Below, one piece after another: positions 39,001 through 51,750 of a DNA stretch of 64,000 nt. The stretch's first letter is position 1. Every line of letters starts with the position of its first letter. Under the pieces are notes generated by a model that saw only the letters and a list, made by a program, of their open reading frames with translations, had not been told where the DNA came from and ran no database searches. A program made the translations under genes and the position numbers. The DNA comes from Ptiloglossa arizonensis (taxonomy: Eukaryota; Arthropoda; Insecta; Hymenoptera; Colletidae), in NCBI RefSeq assembly GCF_051014685.1, contig NW_027478527.1:1047884-1111883 (forward strand), given 5' to 3'.

Positions 39001-40655
39001 CTGCTCCAAACGCTTAAACAGAATGGCCTAGGGAAAAAATACACGTACTGTTGTAATCGGGCGAGCTTCTACTTTCAGATGCAATAGGAATTTTTGGGTT
39101 AGGTCAATCCGTTCGCGAGATATGGGAGTTTGAAGCCAAGAAATGGTTGAGAAGGCAAAAAATTTTTGCGCAATTCTGCTGCTCTAAACGCTTAACCAGG
39201 ATGGCCTAGGGTAAAAATACACACACCGTTGTAATCGGACGAGTTTCTACTTTCAGATGGAATAGGAATTTTTGGGTTAGGTCAATCCGTTCGCGAGATA
39301 TGGGAGTTTGAAGCCAAGAAATGGTAGAGAAGGCAAAAAATGTTTCACAATTCTGCTGCTCCAAACGCTTAACCAGAATGGGCTAGGGAAAAAATTCACA
39401 TACCGTTGTAATTGGGCGAGTTTCTACTTTCAGACGCAACAGGAATTTTTGGGATAGGACAATCCGTTCGCGAGATATGGGAGTTTGAAGCCAAGAAATG
39501 GTTGAGAAGGCAAAAAATTTTTCGCAATTCTGCTGCTCCAAACGCTTAAACAGAATGGCCTAGGGAAAAAATACACATACCGTTGTAATCGGGCGAGCTT
39601 CTACTTTCAGATGCAATAGGAATTTTTGGGATAGGTCATTCCGTTCGCGAGATATGGGAGTTTGAAGCCAAGAAATGGTTGAGAAGGCAAAAAATTTTTC
39701 GCAATTCTGCTGCTCCAAACGCTTAACCAGAATGGCCCAGGGAAAAAATACGCATACCGTGGTAATCGGGCGAGTTTCTACTTTCAGAGGCAGCAGGAAT
39801 TTTTGGGTTAGGACAATCCGTTCGCGAGATATGGGACTTTGACGCCAAGAAATGGTTGAGAAGGCAAAAAATTTTTCGCAATTCTGCTGCTCCAAACACT
39901 TAACCAGAATGGCCTAGGGAAAAAATACACATACCGTTGTAATCGGGCGAGTTTCTACATTCAGTTACAATAGGAATTTTTGGGTTCGGTCAATCCGTTC
40001 GCGAGATATGGGAGTTTGAAGCTAAGAAATGGTTGAGAAGACAACAAATTTTTCGCAATTCTGCTGCTCCAAACGCTTAACCAGAATGGGCTAGGGAAAG
40101 AAATCACATACCGTTGAAATTGGGCGAGTTTCTACTTTCAGACGCAACAGGAATTTTTGGGTTAGGACAATCCGTTCGCGAGATATGGGAGTTTGAAGCC
40201 AAGAAATGGTTGAGAAGGCAAAAAATTTTTCGCAATTCTGCTGCTCCAAACGCTTAACAAGGATGGCCTAGGGTAAAAATTCACACACCGTTGTAATCGG
40301 GCGAGTTTCTACTTTCAGATACAATAGGAATTTTTGGGTTAGGTCAATCCGTTCGCGAGATATGGGAGTTTGAAGCCAAGAAATGGTTGAGAAGGCAAAC
40401 AATTTTTCGCAATTCTGCTGCTCCAAACGCTTAAACAGAATGGCCTAGGGAAAAAATACACATACTGTTGTAATCGGGCGAGCTTATACTTTCAGATGCA
40501 ATAGGAATTTTTGGGTTAGGTCAATCCGTTCGCGAGATATGGGAGTTTGAAGCCAAGAAATGGTTGAGAAGGCAAAAAATTTTTGCGCAATTCTGCTGCT
40601 CTAAACGCTTAACCAGGATGGCCTAGGGTAAAAATACACACACCGTTGTAATCGG
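36030..40655. repeat. 8-monomer higher-order repeat (about 1,417 bp), three copies
   Basis: The variant GGGATAGGAC lies at 36,089, 37,506, 38,036 and 39,453: steps of 1,417, 530 and 1,417 bp. Homologous blocks are about 36,090-37,365, 38,040-39,285 and 39,457-40,655. Each holds in order the GCCCAGGG monomer with ACCGTGGTAATC, the AAACACTTAACC (or AAATACTTAACC) monomer with CTACATTCAG, the GGGAAAGAAATCAC monomer with CCGTTGAAATTGG, CTTAACAAGGATGG, the GGCAAACAATTTTTCGC monomer with ATACTGTTG, and the one-base-longer TTTTTGCGCAATTC monomer. Confidence 0.85.
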
Positions 40656-42390
40656 GCGAGTTTCTACTTTCAGTTACAATAGGAATTTTTGGGTTCGGTC
40701 AATCCGTTTGCGAGATATGGGAGTTTGAAGCCAAGAAATGGTTGAGAAGGCAAAAAATTTTTCGCAATTCTGCTGCTCCAAACGCTTAACCAGAATGGCC
40801 TTGGGAAAAAATACACATACCTTTGTAATCGGGCGAGTTTCTACTTTCAGTTACAATAGGAATTTTTGGGTTCGGTCAATCCGTTCGCGAGATATGGGAC
40901 TTTGAAACTAAGAAATGGTTGACAAGACAACAAATTCTTCGCACTTCTGCTGCTCCAATCGCTTAACCAGAATGGCCTAGGGGAAAAATACACATACTGT
41001 TGTAATCGGGCGAGCTTCTACTTTCAGATGCAATAGGAATTTTTGGGTTAGGTCAATCCGTTCGCGAGATATGGGAGTTTGAAGCCAAGAAATGGTTGAG
41101 AAGGCAAAAAATTTTTGCGCAATTCTGCTGCTCTAAACGCTTAACCAGGATGGCCTAGGGTAAAAATACACACACCGTTGTAATCGGGCGAGTTTCTACT
41201 TTCAGTTACAATAGGAATTTTTGGGTTCGGTCAATCCGTTCGCGAGATGTGGGAGTTTGAAGCCAAGAAATGGTTGAGAAGGCAAAAAATTTTTCGCAAT
41301 TCTGCTGCTCCAAACGCTTAACCAGAATGGCCTTGGGAAAAAATACACATACCGTTGTAATCGGGCGAGTTTCTACTTTCAGTTACAATAGGAATTTTTG
41401 GGTTCGGTCAATCCGTTCGCGAGATATGGGACTTTGAAACTAAGAAATGGTTGACAAGACAACAAATTCTTCGCACTTCTGCTGCTCCAATCGCTTAACC
41501 AGAATGGCCTAGGGGAAAAATACACGTACCGTCGTAATCGGGCGAGTTTCTACTTTCAGATGCAATAGGAATTTTTGGGTTAGGTCAATCCGTTCGCGAG
41601 ATATGGGAGTTTGAAGCTAAGAAATGGTTGAGAAGACAACAAATTTTTCGCAATTCTGCTGCTCCAAACGCTTAACCAGAATGGGCTAGGGAAAAAACTC
41701 ACATACCGTTGTAATTGGGCGAGTTTCTACTTTCAGACGCAACAGGAATTTTTGGGATAGGACAATCCGTTCGCGAGATATGGGAGTTTGAAGCCAAGAA
41801 ATGGTTGAGAAGGCAAAAAATTTTTCGCAATTCTGCTGCTCCAAACGCTTAAACAGAATGGCCTAGGGAAAAAATACACATACCGTTGTAATCGGGCGAG
41901 CTTCTACTTTCAGATGCAATAGGAATTTTTGGGATAGGTCATTCCGTTCGCGAGATATGGGAGTTTGAAGCCAAGAAATGGTTGAGAAGGCAAAAAATTT
42001 TTCGCAATTCTGCTGCTCCAAACGCTTAACCAGAATGGCCCAGGGAAAAAATACGCATACCGTGGTAATCGGGCGAGTTTCTACTTTCAGACGCAGCAGG
42101 AATTTTTGGGTTAGGACAATCCGTTCGCGAGATATGGGACTTTGACGCCAAGAAATGGTTGAGAAGGCAAAAAATTTTTCGCAATTCTGCTGCTCCAAAC
42201 ACTTAACCAGAATGGCCTAGGGAAAAAATACACATACCGTTGTAATCGGGCGAGTTTCTACATTCAGTTACAATAGGAATTTTTGGTTTCGGTCAATCCG
42301 TTCGCGAGATATGGGAGTTTGAAGCTAAGAAATGGTTGAGAAGACAACAAATTTTTCGCAATTCTGCTGCTCCAAACGCTTAACCAGAAT
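40656..42390. repeat. Satellite block copied at 46.8-48.9 kb
   Basis: 40,985-42,390 matches about 47,527-48,932 at an offset of 6,542 bp (37 monomers less 7 bases), including the rare GAGATGTGGG at 41,244 and 47,786. The stretch just before it, with AATCCGTTTGCGAG at 40,701, matches 46,889 at a different offset of 6,188 bp. The two offsets differ by two monomers, so at least two exchange events separate the regions. Confidence 0.83.
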
Positions 42391-43710
42391 GTCCTAGGGA
42401 AAAAATACGCACACCCTTGTAATCGGGCGAGATTCTACTTTCAGACGCAGAAGGAACTTTTGGGTTTGGTCAATCCGTTCGGGAGATATGGGACTTGGAA
42501 TCTCAGAAATGGTTGAGAAGACAACAAATTTTCGCAATTCTGCTGCTCCAAACGCTTAACCAGAATGGGCTAGGGAAAAAATTCACATACCGTTGTAATT
42601 GGGCGAGTTTCTACTTTCAGATGCAATAGGAATTTTTGGGTTAGGTCAATCTGTTCGCGAGATATGGGAGTTTGAAGCCAAGAAATGGTAGAGAAGGCAA
42701 AAAATTTTTCACAATTCTGCTGCTCCAAACGCTTAACCAGAATGGCCTAGGTAAAAAATACACATGCCGTTGTAATCGGGCGAGTTTCTACTTTCAGATG
42801 CAATAGGAATTTTGGGTTAGGTCAATCCGTTCGCGAGATATGGGAGTTTGACGCCAAGAAATGGTTGAGAAGGCAAAAAATTTTTCGCAATTCTGCTGCT
42901 CCAAACGCTTAAACAGACTGGCCTAGGGAAAAAATACACATACCGTTGTAATCGGGCGAGCTTCTACTTTCAGATGCAATAGGAATTTTTGGGTTAGGTC
43001 ATTCCGTTCGCGAGATATGGGAGTTTGAAGCCAAGAAATGGTTGAGATGGCAAAAAATTTTCGCAATTCTGCTGCTCCAAACGCTTAACCAGAATGGCCC
43101 AGGGAAAAAATACGCATACCGTTGTAATCGGGCGAGTTTCAACTTTCAGACGCAACAGGAATTTTTGGGTTAGGACAATCCGTTCGCGAGATATGGGACT
43201 TTGACGCCAAGAAATGGTTGAGAAGGCAAAAAATTTTTCGCAATTCTGCTGCTCCAAACGCTTAACCAGAATGGCCTAGGGAAAAAATACACATACCGTT
43301 GTAATCGGGCGAGTTTCTACTTTCAGATGCAATAGGAATTTTTGGGTTAGGTCAATCCGTTCGCGAGATATGGGAGTTTGAAGCCAAGAAATGGTTGAGA
43401 AGGCAAAAAATTTTTCGCAATTCTGCTGCTCCAAACGCTTAACCAGAATGGCCTAGGGAAAAAATACACATACCGTTGTAATCGGGCGAGTTTCTACTTT
43501 CAGATGCAATAGGAATTTTTGGGTTAGGTCAATCCGTTCGCGAGGTATGGGAGTTTGAAGCCAAGAAATGGTAGAGAAGGCAAAAAATTTTTCACAATTC
43601 TGCTGCTCCAAACGCTTAACCGGAATGGCCTATGGAAAAAATACACATACCGTTGTAATCGGGCGAATTTCTACTTTCAGATGCAATAGGAATTTTTGGG
43701 TTAGGTCAAT
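42287..43710. repeat. 8-monomer block copied at about 49,890-51,320
   Basis: GCGAGATTCTACTTTC with GACGCAGAAGGAAC and GACTTGGAATCTCAG occurs only at 42,427-42,500 and about 50,032-50,107, an offset of 7,605 bp. The following monomers (CAATCTGTTCGC, ACATGCCGTTG, AACAGACTGG, GAGATGGCAAAA, TTTCAACTTTCAG, GAGGTATGGG) keep the same order in both places. The 42-43 kb copy has single T deletions near 42,530, 42,810 and 43,060 that the other copy lacks. Confidence 0.85.
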
Positions 43711-46700
43711 CCGTTTGCGAGGTATGGGAGTTTGAAGCCAAGAAATGGTAGAGAAGGCAAAAAATTTGTCACAATTCTGCTGCTCCAAACGCTTAACCAG
43801 AATGGCCTAGGGAAAAAATACACATACCGTTGTAATCGGGCGAGTTTCTACTTTCACATGCAATAAGAATTCTTGGGTTAGGTCAATCCGTTCGCGAGAT
43901 ATGGGAGTTTGAAGCCAAGAAATGGTTGAGAAGGCAAAAAATTTTTCGCAATTCTGCTGCTCCAAACGCTTAACCGGAATGGCCTAGGGAAATAATACAC
44001 ACACCGTTGTAATCGGGCGAGTTTCTACTTTCAAATGCAATAGGAATTTTTGGGTTAGGTCAATCGGTTCGCGAGATACGAGAGCTTGAAGCTAAGATAT
44101 GGTTGAGAAGACAACAAATTTTTCGCAAATCTGCTGCTCCAAACGCATAACCAGAATGGCCTAGGGAAAAATACGCGTACCGTTGTAATCGGGCGAGTTT
44201 CTACTTTCAGTTACAATAGGAATTTTTGGGTTAGGTCAATCCGTTCGCGAGATATGGGACTTTGAAGCTAAGAAATGGTTGTCAAGACAACAAATTTTTC
44301 GCACTTCTGCTGCTCCAATCGCTTAACCAGAATGGCCTAGGGGAAAAATACCCGTACCGTTGTAATCGGGCGAGTTTCTACTTTCAAGTGCAATAGGAAT
44401 TTTTGGGTTAGGTCAATCCGTTCGCGAGATATGGGAATTTCAAGCTAAGAAATGGTTCAGAAGACAACAAATTTTTCGCAATTCTGCTGCTCCAAACGCT
44501 TAACCAGAATGGCCCAGGGAAAAATACGCGTACCGTTGTAATCGGGCGTGTTTCTACTTTCAGTTAGAATAGGAATTTTTGGGTTAGGTCAATCCGTTCG
44601 CGAGATATGGGACTTTGAAGCTAAGAAATGGTTGTCAAGACAACAAATTTTTCGCACTTCTGCTGCTCCAATCGCTTAACCAGAATGGCCTAGGGGAAAA
44701 ATACACGTACCATTGTAACCGGGCGAGTTTCTACTTTCAGATGCAATAGGAATTTTTGGGTCTGGTGAATCCGTTCGCGAGATATGGGACTTTGAAGCTA
44801 AGAAACGGTTGACAAGACAACAAATTTTTCGCACTTCTGCTGCTCCAATCGCTTAACCAGAATGGCGTAGGGGAAAAATACACGTACCGTTGTAATCGGG
44901 CGAGTTTCTACTTTCAAGTGCAATAGGAATTTTTGGGTTAGGTCAATCCGTTCGCGAGATATGGGAGTTTCAAGCTAAGAAATGGTTGAGAAGACAACAA
45001 ATTTTTCGCAATTCTGCTGCTCCAAACGCTTAACCAGAATGGCCTAGGGAAAAATACCCGTACCGTTGAAATCGGGCGGGTTTCTACTTTCAAGTGCAAT
45101 AGGAATTTTTGGGTTAGGTCAATCCGTTCGCGAGATATGGGAGTTTCAAGCTAAGAAATGGTTGAGAAGACAACAAATTTTTCGCAATTCTGCTGCTCCA
45201 AACGCTTAACCAGAATGGCCTAGGGAAAAATACGCGTACCGTTGTAATCGGGCGGGTTTCTACTTTCAGTTACAATAGGAATTTTTGGGTTAGGTCAATC
45301 CGTTCGCGAGATATGGGACTTTGAAGCTAAGAAATGGTTGTCAAGACAACAAATTTTTCGCACTTCTGCTGCTCCAATCGCTTAACCAGAATGGCCTAGG
45401 GGAAAAATACACGTACCGTTGTATTCGGGCGAGTTTCTACTTTCAAGTGCAATAGGAATTTTTGGGTTAGGTCAATCCGTTCGCGAGATATGGGAGTTTC
45501 AAGCTAAGAAATGGTTGAGAAGACAACAAATTTTTCGCAATTCTGCTGCTCCAAACGCTTAACCAGAATGGCCTAGGGAAAAATACGCGTACCGTTGTAA
45601 TCGGGCGGGTTTCTACTTTCAGTTAGAATAGGAATTTTTGGGTTAGGTCAATCCGTTCGCGAGATATGGGACTTTGAAGCTAAGAAATGGTTGTCAAGAC
45701 AACAAATTTTTCGCACTTCTGCTGCTCCAATCGCTTAACCAGAATGGCCTAGGGGAAAAATACACGTACCGTTGTAATCGGGCGAGTTTCTACTTTCAAG
45801 TGCAATAGGAATTTTTGGGTTAGGTCAATCCGTTCGCGAGATATGGGAGTTTGAAGCCAAGAAATGGTTGAGAAGGCAAAAAATTTTTCGCAATTCTGCT
45901 GCTCCAAACGCTTAACCAGAATGGCCTAGGGAAAAAATACGCATACCGTTGTAATCGGGCGAGTTTCTACTTTCAGATGCAATAGGAATTTTTGGGTTAG
46001 GTCAATCCGTTCGCGAGATATGGGAGTTTGAAGCCAAGAAATGGTTGACAAGACAACAAATTTTTCGCACTTCTGCTGATCCAATCGCTTAACCAGAATG
46101 GCCTAGGGGAAAAATACACATACCATTGTAACCGGGCGAGTTTCTACTTTCAGATGCAATAGGAATTTTTGGGTCTGGTGAATCCGTTCGCGAGATATGG
46201 GACTTTGAAGCTAAGAAATGGTTGACAAGACAACAAATTTTTCGCACTTCTGCTGCTCCAATCGCTTAACCAGAATGGCGTAGGGGAAAAATACACGTAC
46301 CGTTGTAATCGGGCGAGTTTCTACTTTCAAGTGCAATAGGAATTTTTGGGTTAGGTCAATCCGTTCGCGAGATATGGGAGTTTCAAGCTAAGCAATGGTT
46401 GAGAAGACAACAAATTTTTCGCAATTCTGCTGCTCCAAACGCTTAACCAGAATGGCCTAGGGAAAAAATACACATACCGTTGTAATCGGGCGGGTTTCTA
46501 CTTTCAAGTGCAATAGGAATTTTTGGGTTAGGTCAATCCGTTCGCGAGATATGGGAGTTTCAAGCTAAGAAATGGTTGAGAAGACAACAAATTTTTCGCA
46601 ATTCTGCTGCTCCAAACGCTTAACCAGAATGGCCTAGGGAAAAATACGCGTACCGTTGTAATCGGGCGGGTTTCTACTTTCAGTTACAATAGGAATTTTT

Positions 46701-46745
46701 GGGTTAGGTCAATCCGTTCGCGAGATATGGGACTTTGAAGCCAAG
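43711..46745. repeat. Domain of the GTTGTC-dyad satellite subfamily
   Basis: From about 43,860 the monomer types change. Common variants are TTTCAAGTGCAATAGG, GAGTTTCAAGC, GGGCGGGTTTC, TACGCGTACC (a base short), GACTTTGAAGC and the pair GGTTGTCAAGACAACAAAT with CGCACTTCTGC and CCAATCGC. Types alternate roughly two by two: a GAGTTTCAAGC monomer, then a GACTTTGAAGC/GTTGTC monomer. This resembles an irregular dimeric repeat (about 354 bp). The domain ends in a hybrid monomer near 46,740, where GACTTTGAAG continues as CCAAGAAATGG of the older type. Confidence 0.82.
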
Positions 46746-49700
46746 AAATGGTTGAGAAGGCAAACAATTTTTGCGCAATTCTGCTGCTCTAAACGCTTAA
46801 CCAGGATGGCCTAGGGTAAAAATACACACACCGTTGTAATCGGGCGAGTTTCTACTTTCAGTTACAATAGGAATTTTTGGGTTCGGTCAATCCGTTTGCG
46901 AGATATGGGAGTTTGAAGCCAAGAAATGGTTGAGAAGGCAAAAAATTTTTCGCAATTCTGCTGCTCCAAACGCTTAACCAGAATGGCCTTGGGAAAAAAT
47001 ACACATACCTTTGTAATCGGGCGAGTTTCTACTTTCAGTTACAATAGGAATTTTTGGGTTCGGTCAATCCGTTCGCGAGATATGGGACTTTGAAACTAAG
47101 AAATGGTTGACAAGACAACAAATTCTTCGCACTTCTGCTGCTCCAATCGCTTAACCAGAATGGCCTAGGGGAAAAATACACGTACCGTCGTAATCGGGCG
47201 AGTTTCTACTTTCAGATGCAATAGGAATTTTTGGGTTAGGTCAATCCGTTCGCGAGATATGGGAGTTTGAAGCCAAGAAATGGTTGAGAAGGCAAAAAAT
47301 TTTTCGCAATTCTGCTGCTCCAAACGCTTAAACAGAATGGCCTAGGGAAAAAATACACATACCGTTGTAATCGGGCGAGCTTCTACTTTCAGATGCAATA
47401 GGAATTTTTGGGATAGGTCATTCCGTTCGCGAGATATGGGAGTTTGAAGCCAAGAAATGGTTGAGAAGGCAAACAATTTTTCGCAATTCTGCTGCTCCAA
47501 ACGCTTAAACAGAATGGCCTAGGGAAAAAATACACATACTGTTGTAATCGGGCGAGCTTCTACTTTCAGATGCAATAGGAATTTTTGGGTTAGGTCAATC
47601 CGTTCGCGAGATATGGGAGTTTGAAGCCAAGAAATGGTTGAGAAGGCAAAAAATTTTTGCGCAATTCTGCTGCTCTAAACGCTTAACCAGGATGGCCTAG
47701 GGTAAAAATACACACACCGTTGTAATCGGGCGAGTTTCTACTTTCAGTTACAATAGGAATTTTTGGGTTCGGTCAATCCGTTCGCGAGATGTGGGAGTTT
47801 GAAGCCAAGAAATGGTTGAGAAGGCAAACAATTTTTCGCAATTCTGCTGCTCCAAACGCTTAACCAGAATGGCCTTGGGAAAAAATACACATACCGTTGT
47901 AATCGGGCGAGTTTCTACTTTCAGTTACAATAGGAATTTTTGGGTTCGGTCAATCCGTTCGCGAGATATGGGACTTTGAAACTAAGAAATGGTTGACAAG
48001 ACAACAAATTCTTCGCACTTCTGCTGCTCCAATCGCTTAACCAGAATGGCCTAGGGGAAAAATACACGTACCGTCGTAATCGGGCGAGTTTCTACTTTCA
48101 GATGCAATAGGAATTTTTGGGTTAGGTCAATCCGTTCGCGAGATATGGGAGTTTGAAGCTAAGAAATGGTTGAGAAGACAACAAATTTTTCGCAATTCTG
48201 CTGCTCCAAACGCTTAACCAGAATGGGCTAGGGAAAAAACTCACATACCGTTGTAATTGGGCGAGTTTCTACTTTCAGACGCAACAGGAATTTTTGGGAT
48301 AGGACAATCCGTTCGCGAGATATGGGAGTTTGAAGCCAAGAAATGGTTGAGAAGGCAAAAAATTTTTCGCAATTCTGCTGCTCCAAACGCTTAAACAGAA
48401 TGGCCTAGGGAAAAAATACACATACCGTTGTAATCGGGCGAGCTTCTACTTTCAGATGCAATAGGAATTTTTGGGATAGGTCATTCCGTTCGCGAGATAT
48501 GGGAGTTTGAAGCCAAGAAATGGTTGAGAAGGCAAAAAATTTTTCGCAATTCTGCTGCTCCAAACGCTTAACCAGAATGGCCCAGGGAAAAAATACGCAT
48601 ACCGTGGTAATCGGGCGAGTTTCTACTTTCAGACGCAGCAGGAATTTTTGGGTTAGGACAATCCGTTCGCGAGATATGGGACTTTGACGCCAAGAAATGG
48701 TTGAGAAGGCAAAAAATTTTTCGCAATTCTGCTGCTCCAAACACTTAACCAGAATGGCCTAGGGAAAAAATACACATACCGTTGTAATCGGGCGAGTTTC
48801 TACATTCAGTTACAATAGGAATTTTTGGTTTCGGTCAATCCGTTCGCGAGATATGGGAGTTTGAAGCTAAGAAATGGTTGAGAAGACAACAAATTTTTCG
48901 CAATTCTGCTGCTCCAAACGCTTAACCAGAATGGGCTAGGGAAAGAAATCACATACCGTTGAAATTGGGCGAGTTTCTACTTTCAGACGCAACAGGAATT
49001 TTTGGGCTAGGACAATCCGTTCGCGAGATATGGGAGTTTGAAGCCAAGAAATGGTTGAGAAGGCAAAAAATTTTTCGCAATTCTGCTGCTCCAAACGCTT
49101 AACAAGGATGGCCTAGGGTAAAAATTCACACACCGTTGTAATCGGGCGAGTTTCTACTTTCAGATACAATAGGAATTTTTGGGTTAGGTCAATCCGTTCG
49201 CGAGATATGGGAGTTTGAAGCCAAGAAATGGTTGAGAAGGCAAACAATTTTTCGCAATTCTGCTGCTCCAAACGCTTAAACAGAATGGCCTAGGGAAAAA
49301 ATACACATACTGTTGTAATCGGGCGAGCTTCTACTTTCAGATGCAATAGGAATTTTTGGGTTAGGTCAATCCGTTCGCGAGATATGGGAGTTTGAAGCCA
49401 AGAAATGGTTGAGAAGGCAAAAAATTTTTGCGCAATTCTGCTGCTCTAAACGCTTAACCAGGATGGCCTAGGGTAAAAATACACACACCGTTGTAATCGG
49501 ACGAGTTTCTACTTTCAGATGCAATAGGAATTTTTGGGTTAGGTCAATCCGTTCGCGAGATATGGGAGTTTGAAGCCAAGAAATGGTAGAGAAGGCAAAA
49601 AATGTTTCACAATTCTGCTGCTCCAAACTCTTAAACAGAATGGCCTAGCGAAAAATTACACATACCGTTGTAATCGGGCGAGTTTCTACTTTCAGATGCA

Positions 49701-49890
49701 ATAGGAATTTTTGGGTTAGGTCATTCCGTTCGCGAGATATGGGAGTTTGAAGCCAAGAAGTGGTTGAGAAGGCAAAAAATTTTTCGCAATTCTGCTGCTC
49801 CAAACGCTTAACCAGAATGGCCTAGGGAAAAAATACACATACCGTTGTAATCGGGCGAGTTTCTACTTTCACATACAATAGGAATTTTTG
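46746..49890. repeat. Return of the 36-42 kb type: copied blocks plus an 8-monomer unit
   Basis: About 46,790-47,220 follows 40,600-41,030 (offset 6,188) and 47,527-48,932 follows 40,985-42,390 (offset 6,542). From GGGATAGGAC at 48,298 a further copy of the 1,417-bp 8-monomer unit runs to about 49,560, including GGGAAAGAAATCAC, CTTAACAAGGATGG and ATACTGTTG. 49,560-49,890 holds AAAATGTTTCAC and CCTAGCGAAAAATT monomers like those at 26-30 kb. Confidence 0.8.
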
Positions 49891-51750
49891 GGTTCGGTCA
49901 ATCCGTTCGCGAGATATGGGAGTTTGAAGCTAAGAAATGGTTGAGAAGACAACAAATTTTTCGCAATTCTGCTGCTCCAAACGCTTAACCAGAATGTCCT
50001 AGGGAAAAAATACGCACACCCTTGTAATCGGGCGAGATTCTACTTTCAGACGCAGAAGGAACTTTTGGGTTTGGTCAATCCGTTCGGGAGATATGGGACT
50101 TGGAATCTCAGAAATGGTTGAGAAGACAACAAATTTTTCGCAATTCTGCTGCTCCAAACGCTTAACCAGAATGGGCTAGGGAAAAAATTCACATACCGTT
50201 GTAATTGGGCGAGTTTCTACTTTCAGATGCAATAGGAATTTTTGGGTTAGGTCAATCTGTTCGCGAGATATGGGAGTTTGAAGCCAAGAAATGGTAGAGA
50301 AGGCAAAAAATTTTTCACAATTCTGCTGCTCCAAACGCTTAACCAGAATGGCCTAGGTAAAAAATACACATGCCGTTGTAATCGGGCGAGTTTCTACTTT
50401 CAGATGCAATAGGAATTTTTGGGTTAGGTCAATCCGTTCGCGAGATATGGGAGTTTGACGCCAAGAAATGGTTGAGAAGGCAAAAAATTTTTCGCAATTC
50501 TGCTGCTCCAAACGCTTAAACAGACTGGCCTAGGGAAAAAATACACATACCGTTGTAATCGGGCGAGCTTCTACTTTCAGATGCAATAGGAATTTTTGGG
50601 TTAGGTCATTCCGTTCGCGAGATATGGGAGTTTGAAGCCAAGAAATGGTTGAGATGGCAAAAAATTTTTCGCAATTCTGCTGCTCCAAACGCTTAACCAG
50701 AATGGCCCAGGGAAAAAATACGCATACCGTTGTAATCGGGCGAGTTTCAACTTTCAGACGCAACAGGAATTTTTGGGTTAGGACAATCCGTTCGCGAGAT
50801 ATGGGACTTTGACGCCAAGAAATGGTTGAGAAGGCAAAAAATTTTTCGCAATTCTGCTGCTCCAAACGCTTAACCAGAATGGCCTAGGGAAAAAATACAC
50901 ATACCGTTGTAATCGGGCGAGTTTCTACTTTCAGATGCAATAGGAATTTTTGGGTTAGGTCAATCCGATCGCGAGATATGGGAGTTTGAAGCCAAGAAAT
51001 GGTTGAGAAGGCAAAAAATTTTTCGCAATTCTGCTGCTCCAAACGCTTAACCAGAATGGCCTAGGGAAAAAATACACATACCGTTGTAATCGGGCGAGTT
51101 TCTACTTTCAGATGCAATAGGAATTTTTGGGTTAGGTCAATCCGTTCGCGAGGTATGGGAGTTTGAAGCCAAGAAATGGTAGAGAAGGCAAAAAATTTTT
51201 CACAATTCTGCTGCTCCAAACGCTTAACCGGAATGGCCTATGGAAAAAATACACATACCGTTGTAATCGGGCGAATTTCTACTTTCAGATGCAATAGGAA
51301 TTTTTGGGTTAGGTCAATCCGTTCGCGAGATATGGGAGTTTGACGCCAAGAAATGGTTGAGAAGGCAAAAAATTTTTCGCAATTCTGCTGCTCCAAACGC
51401 TTAAACAGACTGGCCTAGGGAAAAAATACACATACCGTTGTAATCGGGCGAGCTTCTACTTTCAGATGCAATAGGAATTTTTGGGTTAGGTCATTCCGTT
51501 CGCGAGATATGGGAGTTTGAAGCCAAGAAATGGTTGAGATGGCAAAAAATTTTTCGCAATTCTGCTGCTCCAAACGCTTAACCAGAATGGCCCAGGGAAA
51601 AAATACGCATACCGTTGTAATCGGGCGAGTTTCAACTTTCAGACGCAACAGGAATTTTTGGGTTAGGACAATCCGTTCGCGAGATATGGGACTTTGACGC
51701 CAAGAAATGGTTGAGAAGGCAAAAAATTTTTCGCAATTCTGCTGCTCCAA
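49891..51750. repeat. Second copy of the 42.3-43.7 kb block and an 885-bp 5-monomer repeat
   Basis: 49,890-51,320 is the counterpart of 42,287-43,710. AACAGACTGGCC recurs at about 50,519 and 51,404, exactly 885 bp apart, and the monomers after it (GAGATGGCAAAA, TTTCAACTTTCAG, GGGACTTTGACGCC) are the same in both. The second 5-mer stops after about two monomers, at about 51,750, where the AAACACTTAACC type of the 8-monomer unit takes over. Confidence 0.82.
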
